Of a DNA stretch of 64,000 nt, positions 46,576 through 56,819 are shown in pieces. The first letter of the stretch is position 1; the number at the start of each line of letters is the position of its first letter. The translations under genes were made by a program, and so were the position numbers. The stretch comes from Theocolax elegans (taxonomy: Eukaryota; Arthropoda; Insecta; Hymenoptera; Cerocephalidae), in contig JANSJX010000008.1 of the NCBI GenBank assembly GCA_026168455.1, forward strand, positions 1,516,001 through 1,580,000. Reading direction: 5' to 3'. The notes under the pieces were generated by a model. It made no database searches and was not told the DNA's origin. It saw only the letters and a program-made list of their open reading frames with translations.

Positions 46576-47666
46576 ACATTCATCTATGTATAAGTAATAT
46601 ACGTTAAAACTGAATTAATAGTATATCGGTCGAGTATACAAATAACGTTATAATGTATGCCAATCGTATCGAGGCATCCTCGCGCTAACAATTATAAATT
46701 GCGATGTATATAAAATTTGTTACATTTTTTTCTCGTTGAACACACTGATACATAATTAACGTAAACCCATCGTCGAAAAAAAAATATATATATATTTATC
46801 GAACGTATAATAAAATGTATATATAGGTGAGATGAAAAGAAGAAAATAGTTTAATAAACAAAATATATAAAATAAATCTTACATAATTGATGAATTGATT
46901 ACGAATAATATATACGGTCGATATAGGTTCGACAAAAATCTATATATCGGGTAGCGATATGATTTTATATGTTTTCTCTTACATCAGCGGTACGACGTTG
47001 GATACAAAGTAAATAACATTATGCCAACATTTCCGGGCGTAAGTATCTCGAGTATTTCAACGCGACGGAAAAACACTTAAAAAGGAGATTCACGACAAAC
47101 AATTTCAGACACGCAATCTCGCAAAAAGCGCGAACAACGTCAAGTGTCATCTAACTCTCCCTTTTATATTTCTTGCAACTCGTGTCCGCGCAACTTGGGA
47201 AAAAGATATTTCAAATACACGGACGCGGCTCCAGTTATTTCAAATATTTCGCGTTCGTCATTTTTTTTCCCCTTCCTTCTTATTCTCCTATTTACTCGTC
47301 CGATAATATACGTGACACGCGCGCTTGTCAAGATTAATTAATTCGTGTAAATTTATATACATCGCATGTATATATATATATATATATGTATATATATAAT
47401 CGATCGCTGTTATCCGTCTTTTTTTAAAATCAATTATATTTGTACTTTATTTATTTATATATTTTGTACATCTATATGTTACTAGAGTTTTTAACGTTCA
47501 CGAACGTATTTTTCTCGAGAAATATGGAATAGCGATAAGTCGGTTCACTGTCACTAGTATTAGTGAATGTATTGACGTGATATCGCAATTACTAACTGTT
47601 CGCTATTTTGTGACAATGACCGACTTATCACTATATTTTAATAGTGATTATTCGCTAATTCATTAT
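45906..47666. other. AT-rich non-coding with a CA/CG tract
   Basis: No gene seen. It contains the alternating purine-pyrimidine tract at 46533-46577. Confidence 0.5.
46533..46577. repeat. (CA)n(CG)n compound microsatellite
   Basis: About 13 CA units run straight into about 7 CG units and then CA again. The whole alternates pyrimidine and purine. Confidence 0.97.
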
Positions 47667-47670
47667 TTAA

Positions 47671-48055
47671 GGGGGTGCCATGCTCAATTTTTGATGATTA
47701 ATTAATAAAACAGTAGAACCGTATGTGAAAAAATAAGAGAAGAAGCGCCTTTGTTTATTGACAATCTAACTGTGTGCTGAATTTTAGATTAAAATATTAT
47801 TGCGTTTTCGAGAAAAGTCTTACCAACAAATATTAAATTTTTTCACCTCGTTGAGGTTAGGTTTACATTTTTGGTAAGACTTTTCTCAAAAACGCAATAT
47901 AATTTTAATCTGAATTTCGGCACTCAGTTATATTATCAATAAATGAAGGCGCCTCTTCTCTTATTTTTTCACATACTCTTTTATTTACAAATTTATTACT
48001 GATAATCGCGATTGCCGATAAGGTAGGGAGGATAAATATTGACTATGGCACCCCG
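47671..48055. mobile_element. TTAA-flanked hairpin MITE, 385 bp
   Basis: Perfect TTAA duplications lie at 47667-47670 and 48056-48059. The ends GGGGGTGCCAT and ATGGCACCCCG are inverted repeats. Long arms continue inward (AAAAAATAAGAGAAGAAGCG with its counterpart; AAAGTCTTACCAA with TTGGTAAGACTTT) to a small loop. It is non-autonomous with a piggyBac-type target, the same family style as 14602-14977. Confidence 0.85.
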
Positions 48056-48059
48056 TTAA

Positions 48060-49254
48060 AAAGTATACAATGTATATTTTTATTGTACTTTTCGTCAGGT
48101 CAATTATTTTTTACATAGTAAAGGGAAATTATTGTTATATATTCCGTAACGAAGCGATAACCAACGAAAATAACTTGGAATTGTACACTTTGAAGAAATG
48201 TATTTTTCAAACAACTAAAAAATTGGTTATGCTTTCTTTATTATCTGATACATATAATTTGGCATTACGGACGTATACAACATTTAACGTGTAATCTCAA
48301 GTATATATAAATACACCACGTGTTATTTCGAAAAAAATCCCTTCACTGCATATTTTAATTCCTCGAGAAAAAATTTATTTTCATTCAAACTCTCTCGCTA
48401 TAACAATATATATATATATCTACAAATACTCAAAGGAACTGTATCGCTCGAGTAAAAGTAACCTTAAACGTTTTAGACTTGGTAACTCGCGGTTAAAACC
48501 TAAAAATTATAAAACGTCGATATACAAAAATAAAAATGACGATGTTTCCGATTATGTAGATTAAAACTTAATATACGTTTGACACACACGCACATATTTA
48601 TATATATATATATATAGGTATATATATATGTAAGTGCAATCGACGATACTGATTTTTTAATTGAATTTCAATAGAATTTCACTCTAATTAACTTTCACGT
48701 TATGAAGTAATTAAAAAGAAGCGTACTGGTGCACGCGAAACCCTAAATGATTTTGAATATATTTATCGTGAGTCTACAAATAATTAAGTTTCACAGGGGC
48801 TTCGGAATCGAAATAATTAACTGGAAAAAAATATGAAATCTCAAAACGTACGGTAAAAACTTAAAATTGAACTTTAACAATCTACACGAATATTGAAATA
48901 TTATATTGTACGTATATAAAAAATACGTTTTCGCGATAAAAATTATTTTCTCGCAGTTCGACAATGCGTTACCTCGACATCGTGTGCACGCATCACACTT
49001 ACACACACACACATACACACACATGTACCACCAAAAAAAAAATAACCGAGTCTAGAAATCCAACTCGAAAACGGTCGCGCTCTTAGTGCACACGAAAACT
49101 GTATAAAGGTGTCCAGGTAAATAAAACACATGAATCCGAGGATTTGGAAATAAAAGTATATAGGTGGGGAGCCGCGGGTGGGGGCGCGAGCATCCGCTAC
49201 ATCGATCGTGGGGTGGCGTGCCAGCAGCTGCGTGTGGGTTCACGGGTCGGGCCG
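48060..49254. other. Region 3' of the transporter gene; 3' UTR then non-coding
   Basis: The part nearest 49254 should be the transporter 3' UTR. I cannot fix its poly(A) site. Short (TA)n and (CA)n runs are present near 48600 and 49001-49022. Confidence 0.45.
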
Positions 49255-49452
49255 CTAATAGCGATGCTTCGATTCACTTATCGTCTTCTGGGTCTCGAGC
49301 GGCGAACTCTTTCCCCGCAGCTCCATTTGAATCTCTTCCAAGCTCTTGCCCTCGGTCTCCGGGACAAACAAGTAGATTAAGAGCCAGAGGAACGAAGTTA
49401 TCGCGGCGAAGCACCAAAACGGCACGTACGTGCCGTACGAGTCCTGCAGAAC
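49255..49452 (-). CDS. Tret1-like gene, coding exon 3 (last)
   Basis: After the acceptor CATTTAG (AG at 49454-49453), 65 codons and a TAG encode helix 12 and the P-E-T-E-G-K-S-L-E-E-I tail typical of sugar porters. The first codon is complete (phase 0). Confidence 0.9.
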   Translation of the reverse strand, partial: VLQDSYGTYVPFWCFAAITSFLWLLIYLFVPETEGKSLEEIQMELRGKSSPLETQKTISESKHRY

Positions 49453-52400
49453 CTAAATGCGAACGGAAAGGCACATACACAACATTGACAAAATGAGCGC
49501 AATGCAGTCTCGACGTTATTTACTATCCAATCGATTTAATTCGTTTTATGCACTTTGTTCGTTCAATTTTACCTTTCAAAAATAATCGCGATACTATAAA
49601 TATTCTTTTTTTTCCTTTTTTACATTTCGTCGTACTTGTACTCGTATTTTAGCGAAAGATTATTTCAATTAATCCGATTCGAGAAAACAAAAAAAAACAA
49701 ATGATTAAAGTGGAAGAGTGAAAAAAAAAATATATATATCATTATTAAAAGAGTATTGGCAATATCGTCGTCGTTCGGACGAGCCACTTTCAGAATGAGA
49801 TAAAACTAAGTGAAATGAAAAAAGTAGTATTACATTTGACGATACCTGATAAATTTTTACGACTAATAGACTGCCAACGGCGTAGAATAGGGAACAGTAG
49901 AGTGCCGCGGGCACTTTGACGTCCATCGGGAAAACCTCGCTGATGTAGCTCAGTGGCAGTGGATTGAGCGCGACTCCGTAAGCCAAAGCGTAAGTCATAA
50001 TGAACACTGTGGGTATCCAATTGATGCTCGATACGTCGACCCCCCAACTTTTCAGAGTGAAAAATCCAGCGACTACTGCCAAACTGACGACCGTAGCTGG
50101 AGCGGCAATCAACAGTAACTTTCTCTTGCCAGTTCGTTTGACAACGATGACGCACACCAAGCCAGCTAGGACAATCGCCATACCCGACGCTAAAACGCTA
50201 GCATTGGTGGACACACCGAAGCCAGCCTCTTTGAACGTATAAGATTGATAGGCCAATATGGGAGCTGCACCCGAGAATATCATGGCGCTCAATAAAATCC
50301 CGGTGATGCTGAATGCTTTACGACTCTCGACTCTGACTACCGATTCGACGATCGATTGCCAAAAGGTGATTTTACCCGTTTGCTCGGAAGAGACTATTCT
50401 CCTGATTTCCTCCAACTCCTCCTCGACGTCCTCGCGACCCAGGGACCATTTGAGGACCCGCTCGGCTTTTCCCATGCGATTCTTCTTCGCGAGGAATACG
50501 GCACTCTTGGGCAACCACATAAAACTAAGAAGGAACATCAGAGGTACTATCACAGCGATCAACGACATTGTCAATCTGGGGGTCCACAAACCGATGATGT
50601 AGATGAGCAACATTCCAATGTTTATCCAGACGGCTAAGGATGCGCTCAACGGTCCTCTGGTTCTCTTGGTGCTCACCTCACCGAGGTACATGGGTGTGAC
50701 GCAATAAGTGACACCGGTACCAATCCCGGCTAACAATCGACCGAGGTAAAAGGCCATGTAATCCTGGGCACAAGCGAAGATGATCCAACTGCTGATCTTG
50801 GGTATCGCGGCTATCAGCATCGTCCATTTTCTGCCGACCCGGTCCATCAGGAAGAGTGGAATCACGGAGCCAAGACCAACACCTACGTACATGAGGTTAA
50901 TGATCCAGGCACCCTGCACGGAGGTCACCCGAACTATAGGATCATCGTGCTCCAATTTGGGGATCATCGGGGTGCTCCATCCTTCGTGAAAGCCACTGTC
51001 GACGATCAGAAGATTACCTAAAATGGCCCGTGTTTCAACACACGGGAGAGATAGAGAGACTCGTGTAGGTGGAGAGAAATCAAAGTTCGATCGCGTTGAA
51101 TTAGCTGCGAGGCCTTATATAACGGGCTGGCGTAAGCACCTTGGATGAGATCCTTTATATCCCGTAACCCTTTCGATTAGTAATCGTTTTAGGATGATTG
51201 CCGGGAGAACACCGCGCGTTTGCCTTACCCTATCTCGTTAAGAGATTAGTATTAATTAAGGTGGCACCCCCGATCGTTTCACTTGACGATTATCTCGAGA
51301 ATGATCTTGTGCGCGGAATATTAGTTCGAAAAAGAATAAAACAACGTTACTTTCTCGAAACGGCCAGCATTATTTCACGTTTTAAATATATACCAAGTAA
51401 TTCTCGTTCGTATGATATTTTCAACGTGGAATCCTGGTCTATTCATAACCACACAATGGATAAGCGTATTCAGGTAAATGCATGTATATATGTATATGTA
51501 TATATATATATATTAATTTCGTTAGTATACGTCAATATATCATTGTATAGACAAAAAGAAACCTATCTGACAATGCACAAGAACTCAAGCACAATCAGTA
51601 AAGGTAATTCAAACTAAATTTTGAATTAATGAATACAGCGATGGCTGGTGGATAATATTGACAGGATGAAACATTAACAAGCCGAAAATAGGTTAGAATG
51701 CGCATTATGTGTTTAGTACATCTATGAGAAAGCTGTTTGTTATGTACGTATATAAACTATTGGCCAAAGCAGTTTGCAAAACAAAACCGCGACGAGAGTA
51801 AATTCATTTTCTTTTTCTTTCTCAATAACCCGAACAATAATTGCATCTATAGACGTAAATTCAAAATAAAACTATAACGAGAGCCGAGGAGCGCGAAGAC
51901 GGTCGACAAAAATAAATAGTTGAAACACGTGTTTTATATATATATAGTTACGCAGTAATAGAAATGCAATTTAAAATGTTGTTTACTGCAGTGACATTCA
52001 ATAAAGTGACAAATAATTGTCAGTTTTATAGTTTACTCCGGTCGCGTATGTATGTATGTACATATATATATTGGGAAACTATATCGGTGCAATTGACGAT
52101 GTGAGAAGAAACGTACGTTTTAACTTTGTCGCTGATCGTAATATAATTCAACCCTAATCGATTTTCCGCGCTAGGATATAACGCTTCCCTCGCGGAAAAC
52201 GGGGCGAGTCGTTTTCTTTTATTGTTATGCCCGATCGTTCTCTTCTTCGCCTGTTTCTTGCTCCCGTGGATTTTTCGACTTCGACTCACGCGCTTCATTC
52301 GAGTGCAAATGAAATTTACTCCGGCTTCCTGTTTTGCATTTTATCCTCCTTTTCCACGCCCGCGCCGAGCAAACTTTCCCGTTAACCCGGGGCCGCGTAA

Positions 52401-52545
52401 GCAAAAGCGCATCGGACGCGGGGCGACCCGGCACAAGGGTAAGGGATATATACATATGTATATATATATACTTACAAACAACGCCGATCAGCACTTGACG
52501 TAAAAGCGAGTGATCCACATTTTCGGCCATTCTTGTCTTTTCCAT
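49255..52545 (-). CDS. Tret1-like MFS sugar transporter, 479 aa, three coding exons
   Basis: Coding exons are 52545-52476, 51017-49846 and 49452-49255. Introns have GT/AG ends; phases (1, then 0) match across both junctions. The product is a plasma-membrane, 12-helix MFS sugar porter most like insect facilitated trehalose transporter Tret1; the substrate cannot be read from sequence. Visible motifs: D-R-V-G-R-K (82-87) after helix 2, P-M-Y-L-G-E-V (132-138) with R-G at 144-145, L-P-L-S-Y-I-S-E-V-F-P (377-387), and P-E-T-E-G-K (445-450) after helix 12. Odd points: the usual P-E-S-P after helix 6 is P-K-S-A (193-196), the helix 7 QxSG-type motif is F-S-G-A (271-274), and the second G-R-R loop has K317 for Asp. 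An in-frame TGA six codons upstream supports the first ATG; a second ATG follows at codon 6. Length is typical of the family. Confidence 0.9.
49846..51017 (-). CDS. Tret1-like gene, coding exon 2 (main)
   Basis: This exon of 1172 bp encodes residues 24 (completed) to 414. It follows the acceptor TTTTAG (51019-51018) and ends CAG before the donor GTATCG. Translation continues open past the donor for some 40 codons of AT-rich low-complexity sequence, which is intron. Confidence 0.92.
51027..51046. other. Hairpin next to the exon 2 acceptor
   Basis: CCCGTGT-TTCAAC-ACACGGG is a perfect 7-bp stem with a 6-base loop. It ends 8 bases from the AG of exon 2, inside the expected pyrimidine-tract region. 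Confidence 0.7.
51113..51159 (-). promoter_or_regulatory. Possible internal promoter (two TATA-like boxes) in intron 1
   Basis: On the gene strand TATAAA lies at 51159-51154 and TATATAAGG at 51121-51113, in a GC-richer setting about 100 bp before exon 2. A transcript from here would enter exon 2 unspliced, with the first in-frame ATG at codon 41. The spacing to a clear initiator is not ideal. Confidence 0.3.
52476..52545 (-). CDS. Tret1-like gene, coding exon 1
   Basis: It encodes the cytoplasmic N-terminus and the start of helix 1 (23 codons plus one base). The donor is the full consensus GTAAGT. The leftover T joins GT of exon 2 to make Cys24. R-Q-V-L before helix 1 is typical of Tret1-like proteins. 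Confidence 0.82.
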
Positions 52546-52815
52546 TTTATAACCGTGTGCTCATTTCGTATTGTTGTCTCCTAAGAGAGATAAATGTCAA
52601 TGCATATAACATGAATACTGTGCAGCGTTTGACGCTGAATTAACGATTGTAAATGTGTACATAGCTGCGTTGCGTGAACGTAATTAAATGCGTAAACCTT
52701 TTTTCTTTTTTTCTTTTTTGGGCGGTAAGAAAACTAATTTTAGGTTAATCGTAACCCGAAAGAAATGGTATTAATTTTAACTGATAATTGCGATATCACG
52801 CGCGTTTTTCTTTAT
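52546..52815 (-). promoter_or_regulatory. 5' flank of the transporter gene
   Basis: About 270 bp between the start codon and the TTAA MITE. This must contain the 5' UTR and core promoter unless an upstream non-coding exon exists. I see no clear TATA box. Confidence 0.35.
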
Positions 52816-52819
52816 TTAA

Positions 52820-53093
52820 GGGGACGAGCCAGTGTTAAGCATGTAAAAAGGATTTGTATTAAAAAAGCTACTCGGTATTCGAAGAAAGTATTCGAAAATG
52901 GGTGGTTGACGATTACTTACCCAATCCTTGTATATACAACTAAGGTATAACTGAGAATTTCAAAGTCTTATCTGGCTTAAAATCCTGACTTTTCTAAGTA
53001 TTTTTATCTCCCGAAATACTAGAAATATATAATATTTTAATTAAATTTTAAAGCCTAAAAAATTTTTTATATGCTTAACACTGGCTTGTTCCC
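52820..53093. mobile_element. TTAA MITE upstream of the transporter gene, 274 bp
   Basis: TTAA at 52816-52819 is followed by GGGGACGAGCCAGTGTTAAG. The right end, CTTAACACTGGCTTGTTCCC, is its near reverse complement, followed by TTGA (one change from TTAA). The GGGGAC-AGCC start is shared with the 60747 element. Confidence 0.8.
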
Positions 53094-53097
53094 TTGA

Positions 53098-54147
53098 AAA
53101 TGAAATTTGGCAAGAATCCGATCTAAAATTTAACTACGTTAATTACACTTTATTGTACTATATGTAAACTTTATTAACGTTGATGTATCACAAAAAATGC
53201 AAAATTCTTGTTTAATTTAACATTGTTTAATTAATAAATAATATTTCCTCATTATATTCCAAAAATATTTTTTTTTTATATAATTTACATCAATTACACG
53301 TAAAATATGTTTTATTTCATTTTCCTTAAAAAAATGTTTATACATTATAAACTAAACAGTCTTGCAATTATTGATATTGTTTTTATAATTACAATCAAAT
53401 AAATTTTGCAATGTAAACGTAATAATTTATGTATACATTAAATCATACATTTATTATTTTAAATCAAATTATAAATTTACATCGTATGACCTGTATATAT
53501 CTATATAATAAAAAGAAATCAAATATTAATATTAAAAAAAAAATTAGGACATAACCAATTACATTTTGATTGTAATAATATGAAAAATAACTATTATTCT
53601 CGAATGAAAATGGATATTTAATTACGTTTGAACAAACCATTCAAATGGAAAGAGAAGCGAACGAATTTACTACAACGTTAAGTGATCCGAGTGGTTTAAA
53701 TAATTAAGCCCATTTATTTAATATAATAGCGCGTGTATAGCATAGCGAAATTGTAATTAACAAATAATTTTCATATTCGATCGTGGAATTATATTTTAAA
53801 CTGAATAAGTACGTGATAAACTGTTCAACTTCTTTACCGGAACGTGTATGTATGTATATTATATATACATGTATATGTATGTATAGATACGTATACGATC
53901 TGTTAATGTATAATAAAATCACGTTTAATTATCGATTACATATATATCGTGCAGTATAGTGAGGAAAATTGCGAGTGTATGTTATAATAAGCATTGAAAT
54001 ATCTGTTTGGTGACCGAATTATTGCTGCGACAGGAGTAAGATTTTAAGGTAATTATTCATTCTTATAACATTCGCGAGTTGGTGGTAAAAAAAATAATGT
54101 CTAAAATGGTTTTTAATCATAATACGTTGACTGATCGACGAATTAAC
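53098..54147. other. AT-rich non-coding stretch, no gene seen
   Basis: Homopolymer- and TA-rich sequence without features. Confidence 0.5.
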
Positions 54148-54330
54148 GGGATGCCGAACCTGAATTACAGAGATGTATACTTTTCAACCTAAAAATTATG
54201 TTATTTAAATATTGAATTAAAAATCTGAGCGATATTGATACGGATATAGTTTAAAATGCACGGAAGATTGATTCTTAAAGGAAAAAAAGTAATTTTTCTA
54301 ATAGTAATTTAATAAACAATGCTTGTTGGG
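54148..54330 (+). repeat. Tandem-unit interspersed repeat, copy C
   Basis: ACGGGATGCCGAACC...ATTACAGAGATGTATAC...AAAAATCTGAGCGA matches one unit of copy A (2004-2160) in the same orientation. Confidence 0.7.
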
Positions 54331-54409
54331 TAATTTAAATTTACTACGGTAAATAAAAATTATATGAATTAAAAAAAAGATAAACTGTTATCCCAAATAT
54401 CCTAATAAA

Positions 54410-54639
54410 ACGATCGAAGGCCTGCGATGGCTTGGTCGGTAGGGCGTCGGGCTCGTAATCTGGAGGTCCCAGGTTCGATTCCCGGCCTCGGCCGATTGAT
54501 ACAACCACCACTGGCCAATGTATTTTCAACAACGTGCTTTCTTCACCAAGACATTGTATGACCTCCTTCGCTGATTAGCACCGATTTGGGAGCATAAAAA
54601 GAACGACGTTAAAATAATAAAAAAAAAATACGATCGAAG
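54410..54639 (+). mobile_element. tRNA-derived SINE with target-site duplication
   Basis: The body (54420-54629) begins with a tRNA-like head containing an A box (TGGCTTGGTCGG) and B box (GGTTCGATTCC). An anticodon-loop region (CTCGTAATCTGGAGG) follows the pattern of elongator tRNA-Met, and a second copy keeps CTCATAA. A 120-bp unrelated body and an A-rich tail follow. ACGATCGAAG flanks it on both sides (54410-54419 and 54630-54639), the mark of LINE-mediated insertion. The acceptor arms do not pair, so it is not a tRNA gene. Confidence 0.92.
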
Positions 54640-55489
54640 TAAAATTCTCGGAAAATTTAAATATTGTTTTAAAAAAAGATACCGCGAGTACCTAAAATGC
54701 AGGACTTTAAAAAAAATTCATTCTTTAAAAAAAATTGTTTACAATCCCATTGTTCCCAAAAAAAATGACTATGATTTATAACTCTGCCACGTCCTCAACG
54801 ACCAACTCGAGGAACTAATCACATTTTTTTTCCAAATTTTAATTAGTAAGAAGACGTATTAACGGTTAATCGTTTAAACCGAAAAAAGGTAAAATCTAAC
54901 GAACTATACATACGCGTACCCGCGGAGTATACGAGTATAGATAGAACGCGTATGTAGGCAGATCGTTTAATGCATTACATACTACTCTTGACAGACAAAC
55001 GGAAACTAATTAAATCAATTAATATTTCACCTGGGAACGCAACCGTGTTATATACATCGGGTGGAAAACAAAAGCACTTACACTCGACCGATCGAGGTTC
55101 AATTTACACACACCTCGGGAAATTTTAGTGGAAAAACCACTCGAAACCGATGATGGGAAAAGCCGCACACACGGACACGCGGATGTATCTCTATCTATGT
55201 GTTCGACCGAGCCCCTCATCCAAAATAGAAAGTAACGCGAGTGGGCTTCATAAAATCCAGAGGGGAAGGTATAGAGCTAGAGAGGCGGGGGAGGGTATCA
55301 ACAGAGGGATGGGTATCAGATGGGCAGTCCGACGTCCGGACGAAATTTCCGGTAGCGCTTAACTATCAATAACCGGTTCGTTTACCTCACAAGTGTTCAC
55401 CTGCACGCGCACAAATACCAACTCCCAAACTGCGGTTACGTTCGCGCATGCGAAAGTATCTCTACACGGACACGTATGTACACACTTGT

Positions 55490-55537
<48 letters not shown>

Positions 55538-55965
55538 GTATATCAGAGGGTTCGTTCGAGTGTGTGCGCGCACGTAATTATTCACGGGCGCGATTTATCG
55601 GTTTTCGGGATGTTAGATCGATATTTTCGTTCTAAATGTAAAATGATCTACGGTTTTTCGAGCTCGCAAGTTTATCGTCGGTTTTACGCGTCGGAAAATT
55701 CGTTTGGGTAATGGTGAATCGACTACTGACAGTTTATAACCTCGGGTGCGCGAGCGCGTGCGTGCGTTCGTGTGTGTGTCTGTGTGTACAAGAAACAATA
55801 GAATATAGGTTGATGTCTAGTGTGTATAAAAAAGGGGAATTGGGCTGTAAAACAAATTGTTAATTGGAATAAAGTAACGTTACCGCGCCCGTTTACGCGT
55901 AATTTTCATCGAATTACGCGGAGATTCCAAATTTTGCAGCAAAAATTACTGTGATATTGAATATT
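54640..55965. other. Non-coding stretch with a long (GT)n
   Basis: It holds GC-richer, CpG-containing sequence at 54.9-55.8 kb and the GT microsatellite. Open frames here are short, overlapping and partly built from the microsatellite. Confidence 0.45.
55492..55539. repeat. (GT)n microsatellite
   Basis: About 20 GT units, ending in TGCGTGTG. Confidence 0.97.
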
Positions 55966-56355
55966 CAAGAGACGGTGTTTGCAGATGGTAATAAATTACT
56001 ACACGTATATAGGAAAATTTAGTACGTGTTTGTTGAATTTTCAAAAACTTGTTAATTTTATTAAGAGACAGATTTGACGAGTGGTAACACAATTACTATA
56101 ATGTGTTGGAAAATTGGCTATATATGTATATCTGTTAAATTTTCCTGCAAAAGTAGTAGTAAAATTTATTAAGAGTTTAATTTTAATATTACTATAATTT
56201 TATATATATATCACTCTGTTATTTCTTTACTTTCAGTTTACTAGAAACTAATGTAATTTTTAACACAAAATTTCTCTCCGTGTAGTAAAATTTAATATAT
56301 TTATGTATATATATATCCGTCCAATTTTCTAAAATTTATAGTAAATTTTATTAGA
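55966..56355 (+). repeat. Degenerate tandem repeat, about 105-bp unit, interrupted
   Basis: Units starting at about 55966, 56063 and 56171 share the order AAGAGA...GGTAA-A-ATTACTA...GAAAATT...GTT-AATTTT. The third is interrupted near 56210-56284 by a piece resembling the right end of the CACTGAG-end MITE (TTACTAGAAACTAATGTAAT ... CTCCGTG). Confidence 0.6.
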
Positions 56356-56553
56356 CAACATAATAATTCTTAACAATTGAAAAAATCGATATCGAGGGTC
56401 AGGTCTATTAAATTAAATAAATTAAATTATTTAATACATATCACATTGTTTCGTCTGGTTAGCAGACATTTTCAGGTGCTAATTTATTGCATACAAAAAA
56501 AAATTAATAACAATAAATGTATTTTAAATTTTGGACTCTAAATCGCCCATGCA

Positions 56554-56819
56554 TGTATTTATTACAAAGTATTATGTGAATTTTAATCGGTATTAGCGAG
56601 CTAAATTGCGTTAATCAATATTTTCTCAAATATTGCACAAAACCCTCTTTATTAGCAACTTACTTGCATATCGCTAAGTCTTAAATGTTACCAGATATGC
56701 AAGTAAGTTGCTAATAAAGAGGGTTTTGTGCAATATTTGAGTAAATATTGATTAACGCAATTTAGCTCGCTAATACCGATTAAAATTCCTATAATACTTT
56801 GTAACAATAAATATACATT
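56554..56819. mobile_element. Near-perfect 266-bp hairpin MITE
   Basis: The left arm ends at 56671 and the right arm begins at 56695, leaving a 23-base loop. The arms (about 115 bp) are almost exact inverted copies, for example TTAGCAACTTACTTGCATAT against ATATGCAAGTAAGTTGCTAA. The ends read TTACAAAGTATTAT. A one-arm relic is at 6762-6850. Confidence 0.85.

Noticed and set aside
51198..51617. 139-codon plus-strand open frame
   Set aside because: It is antisense within intron 1 of the transporter gene, has AT-driven composition and no recognisable features.
54420..54492. Functional tRNA gene
   Set aside because: The A and B boxes are good, but the acceptor arms do not pair, and the body, A-rich tail and target duplication identify a SINE.
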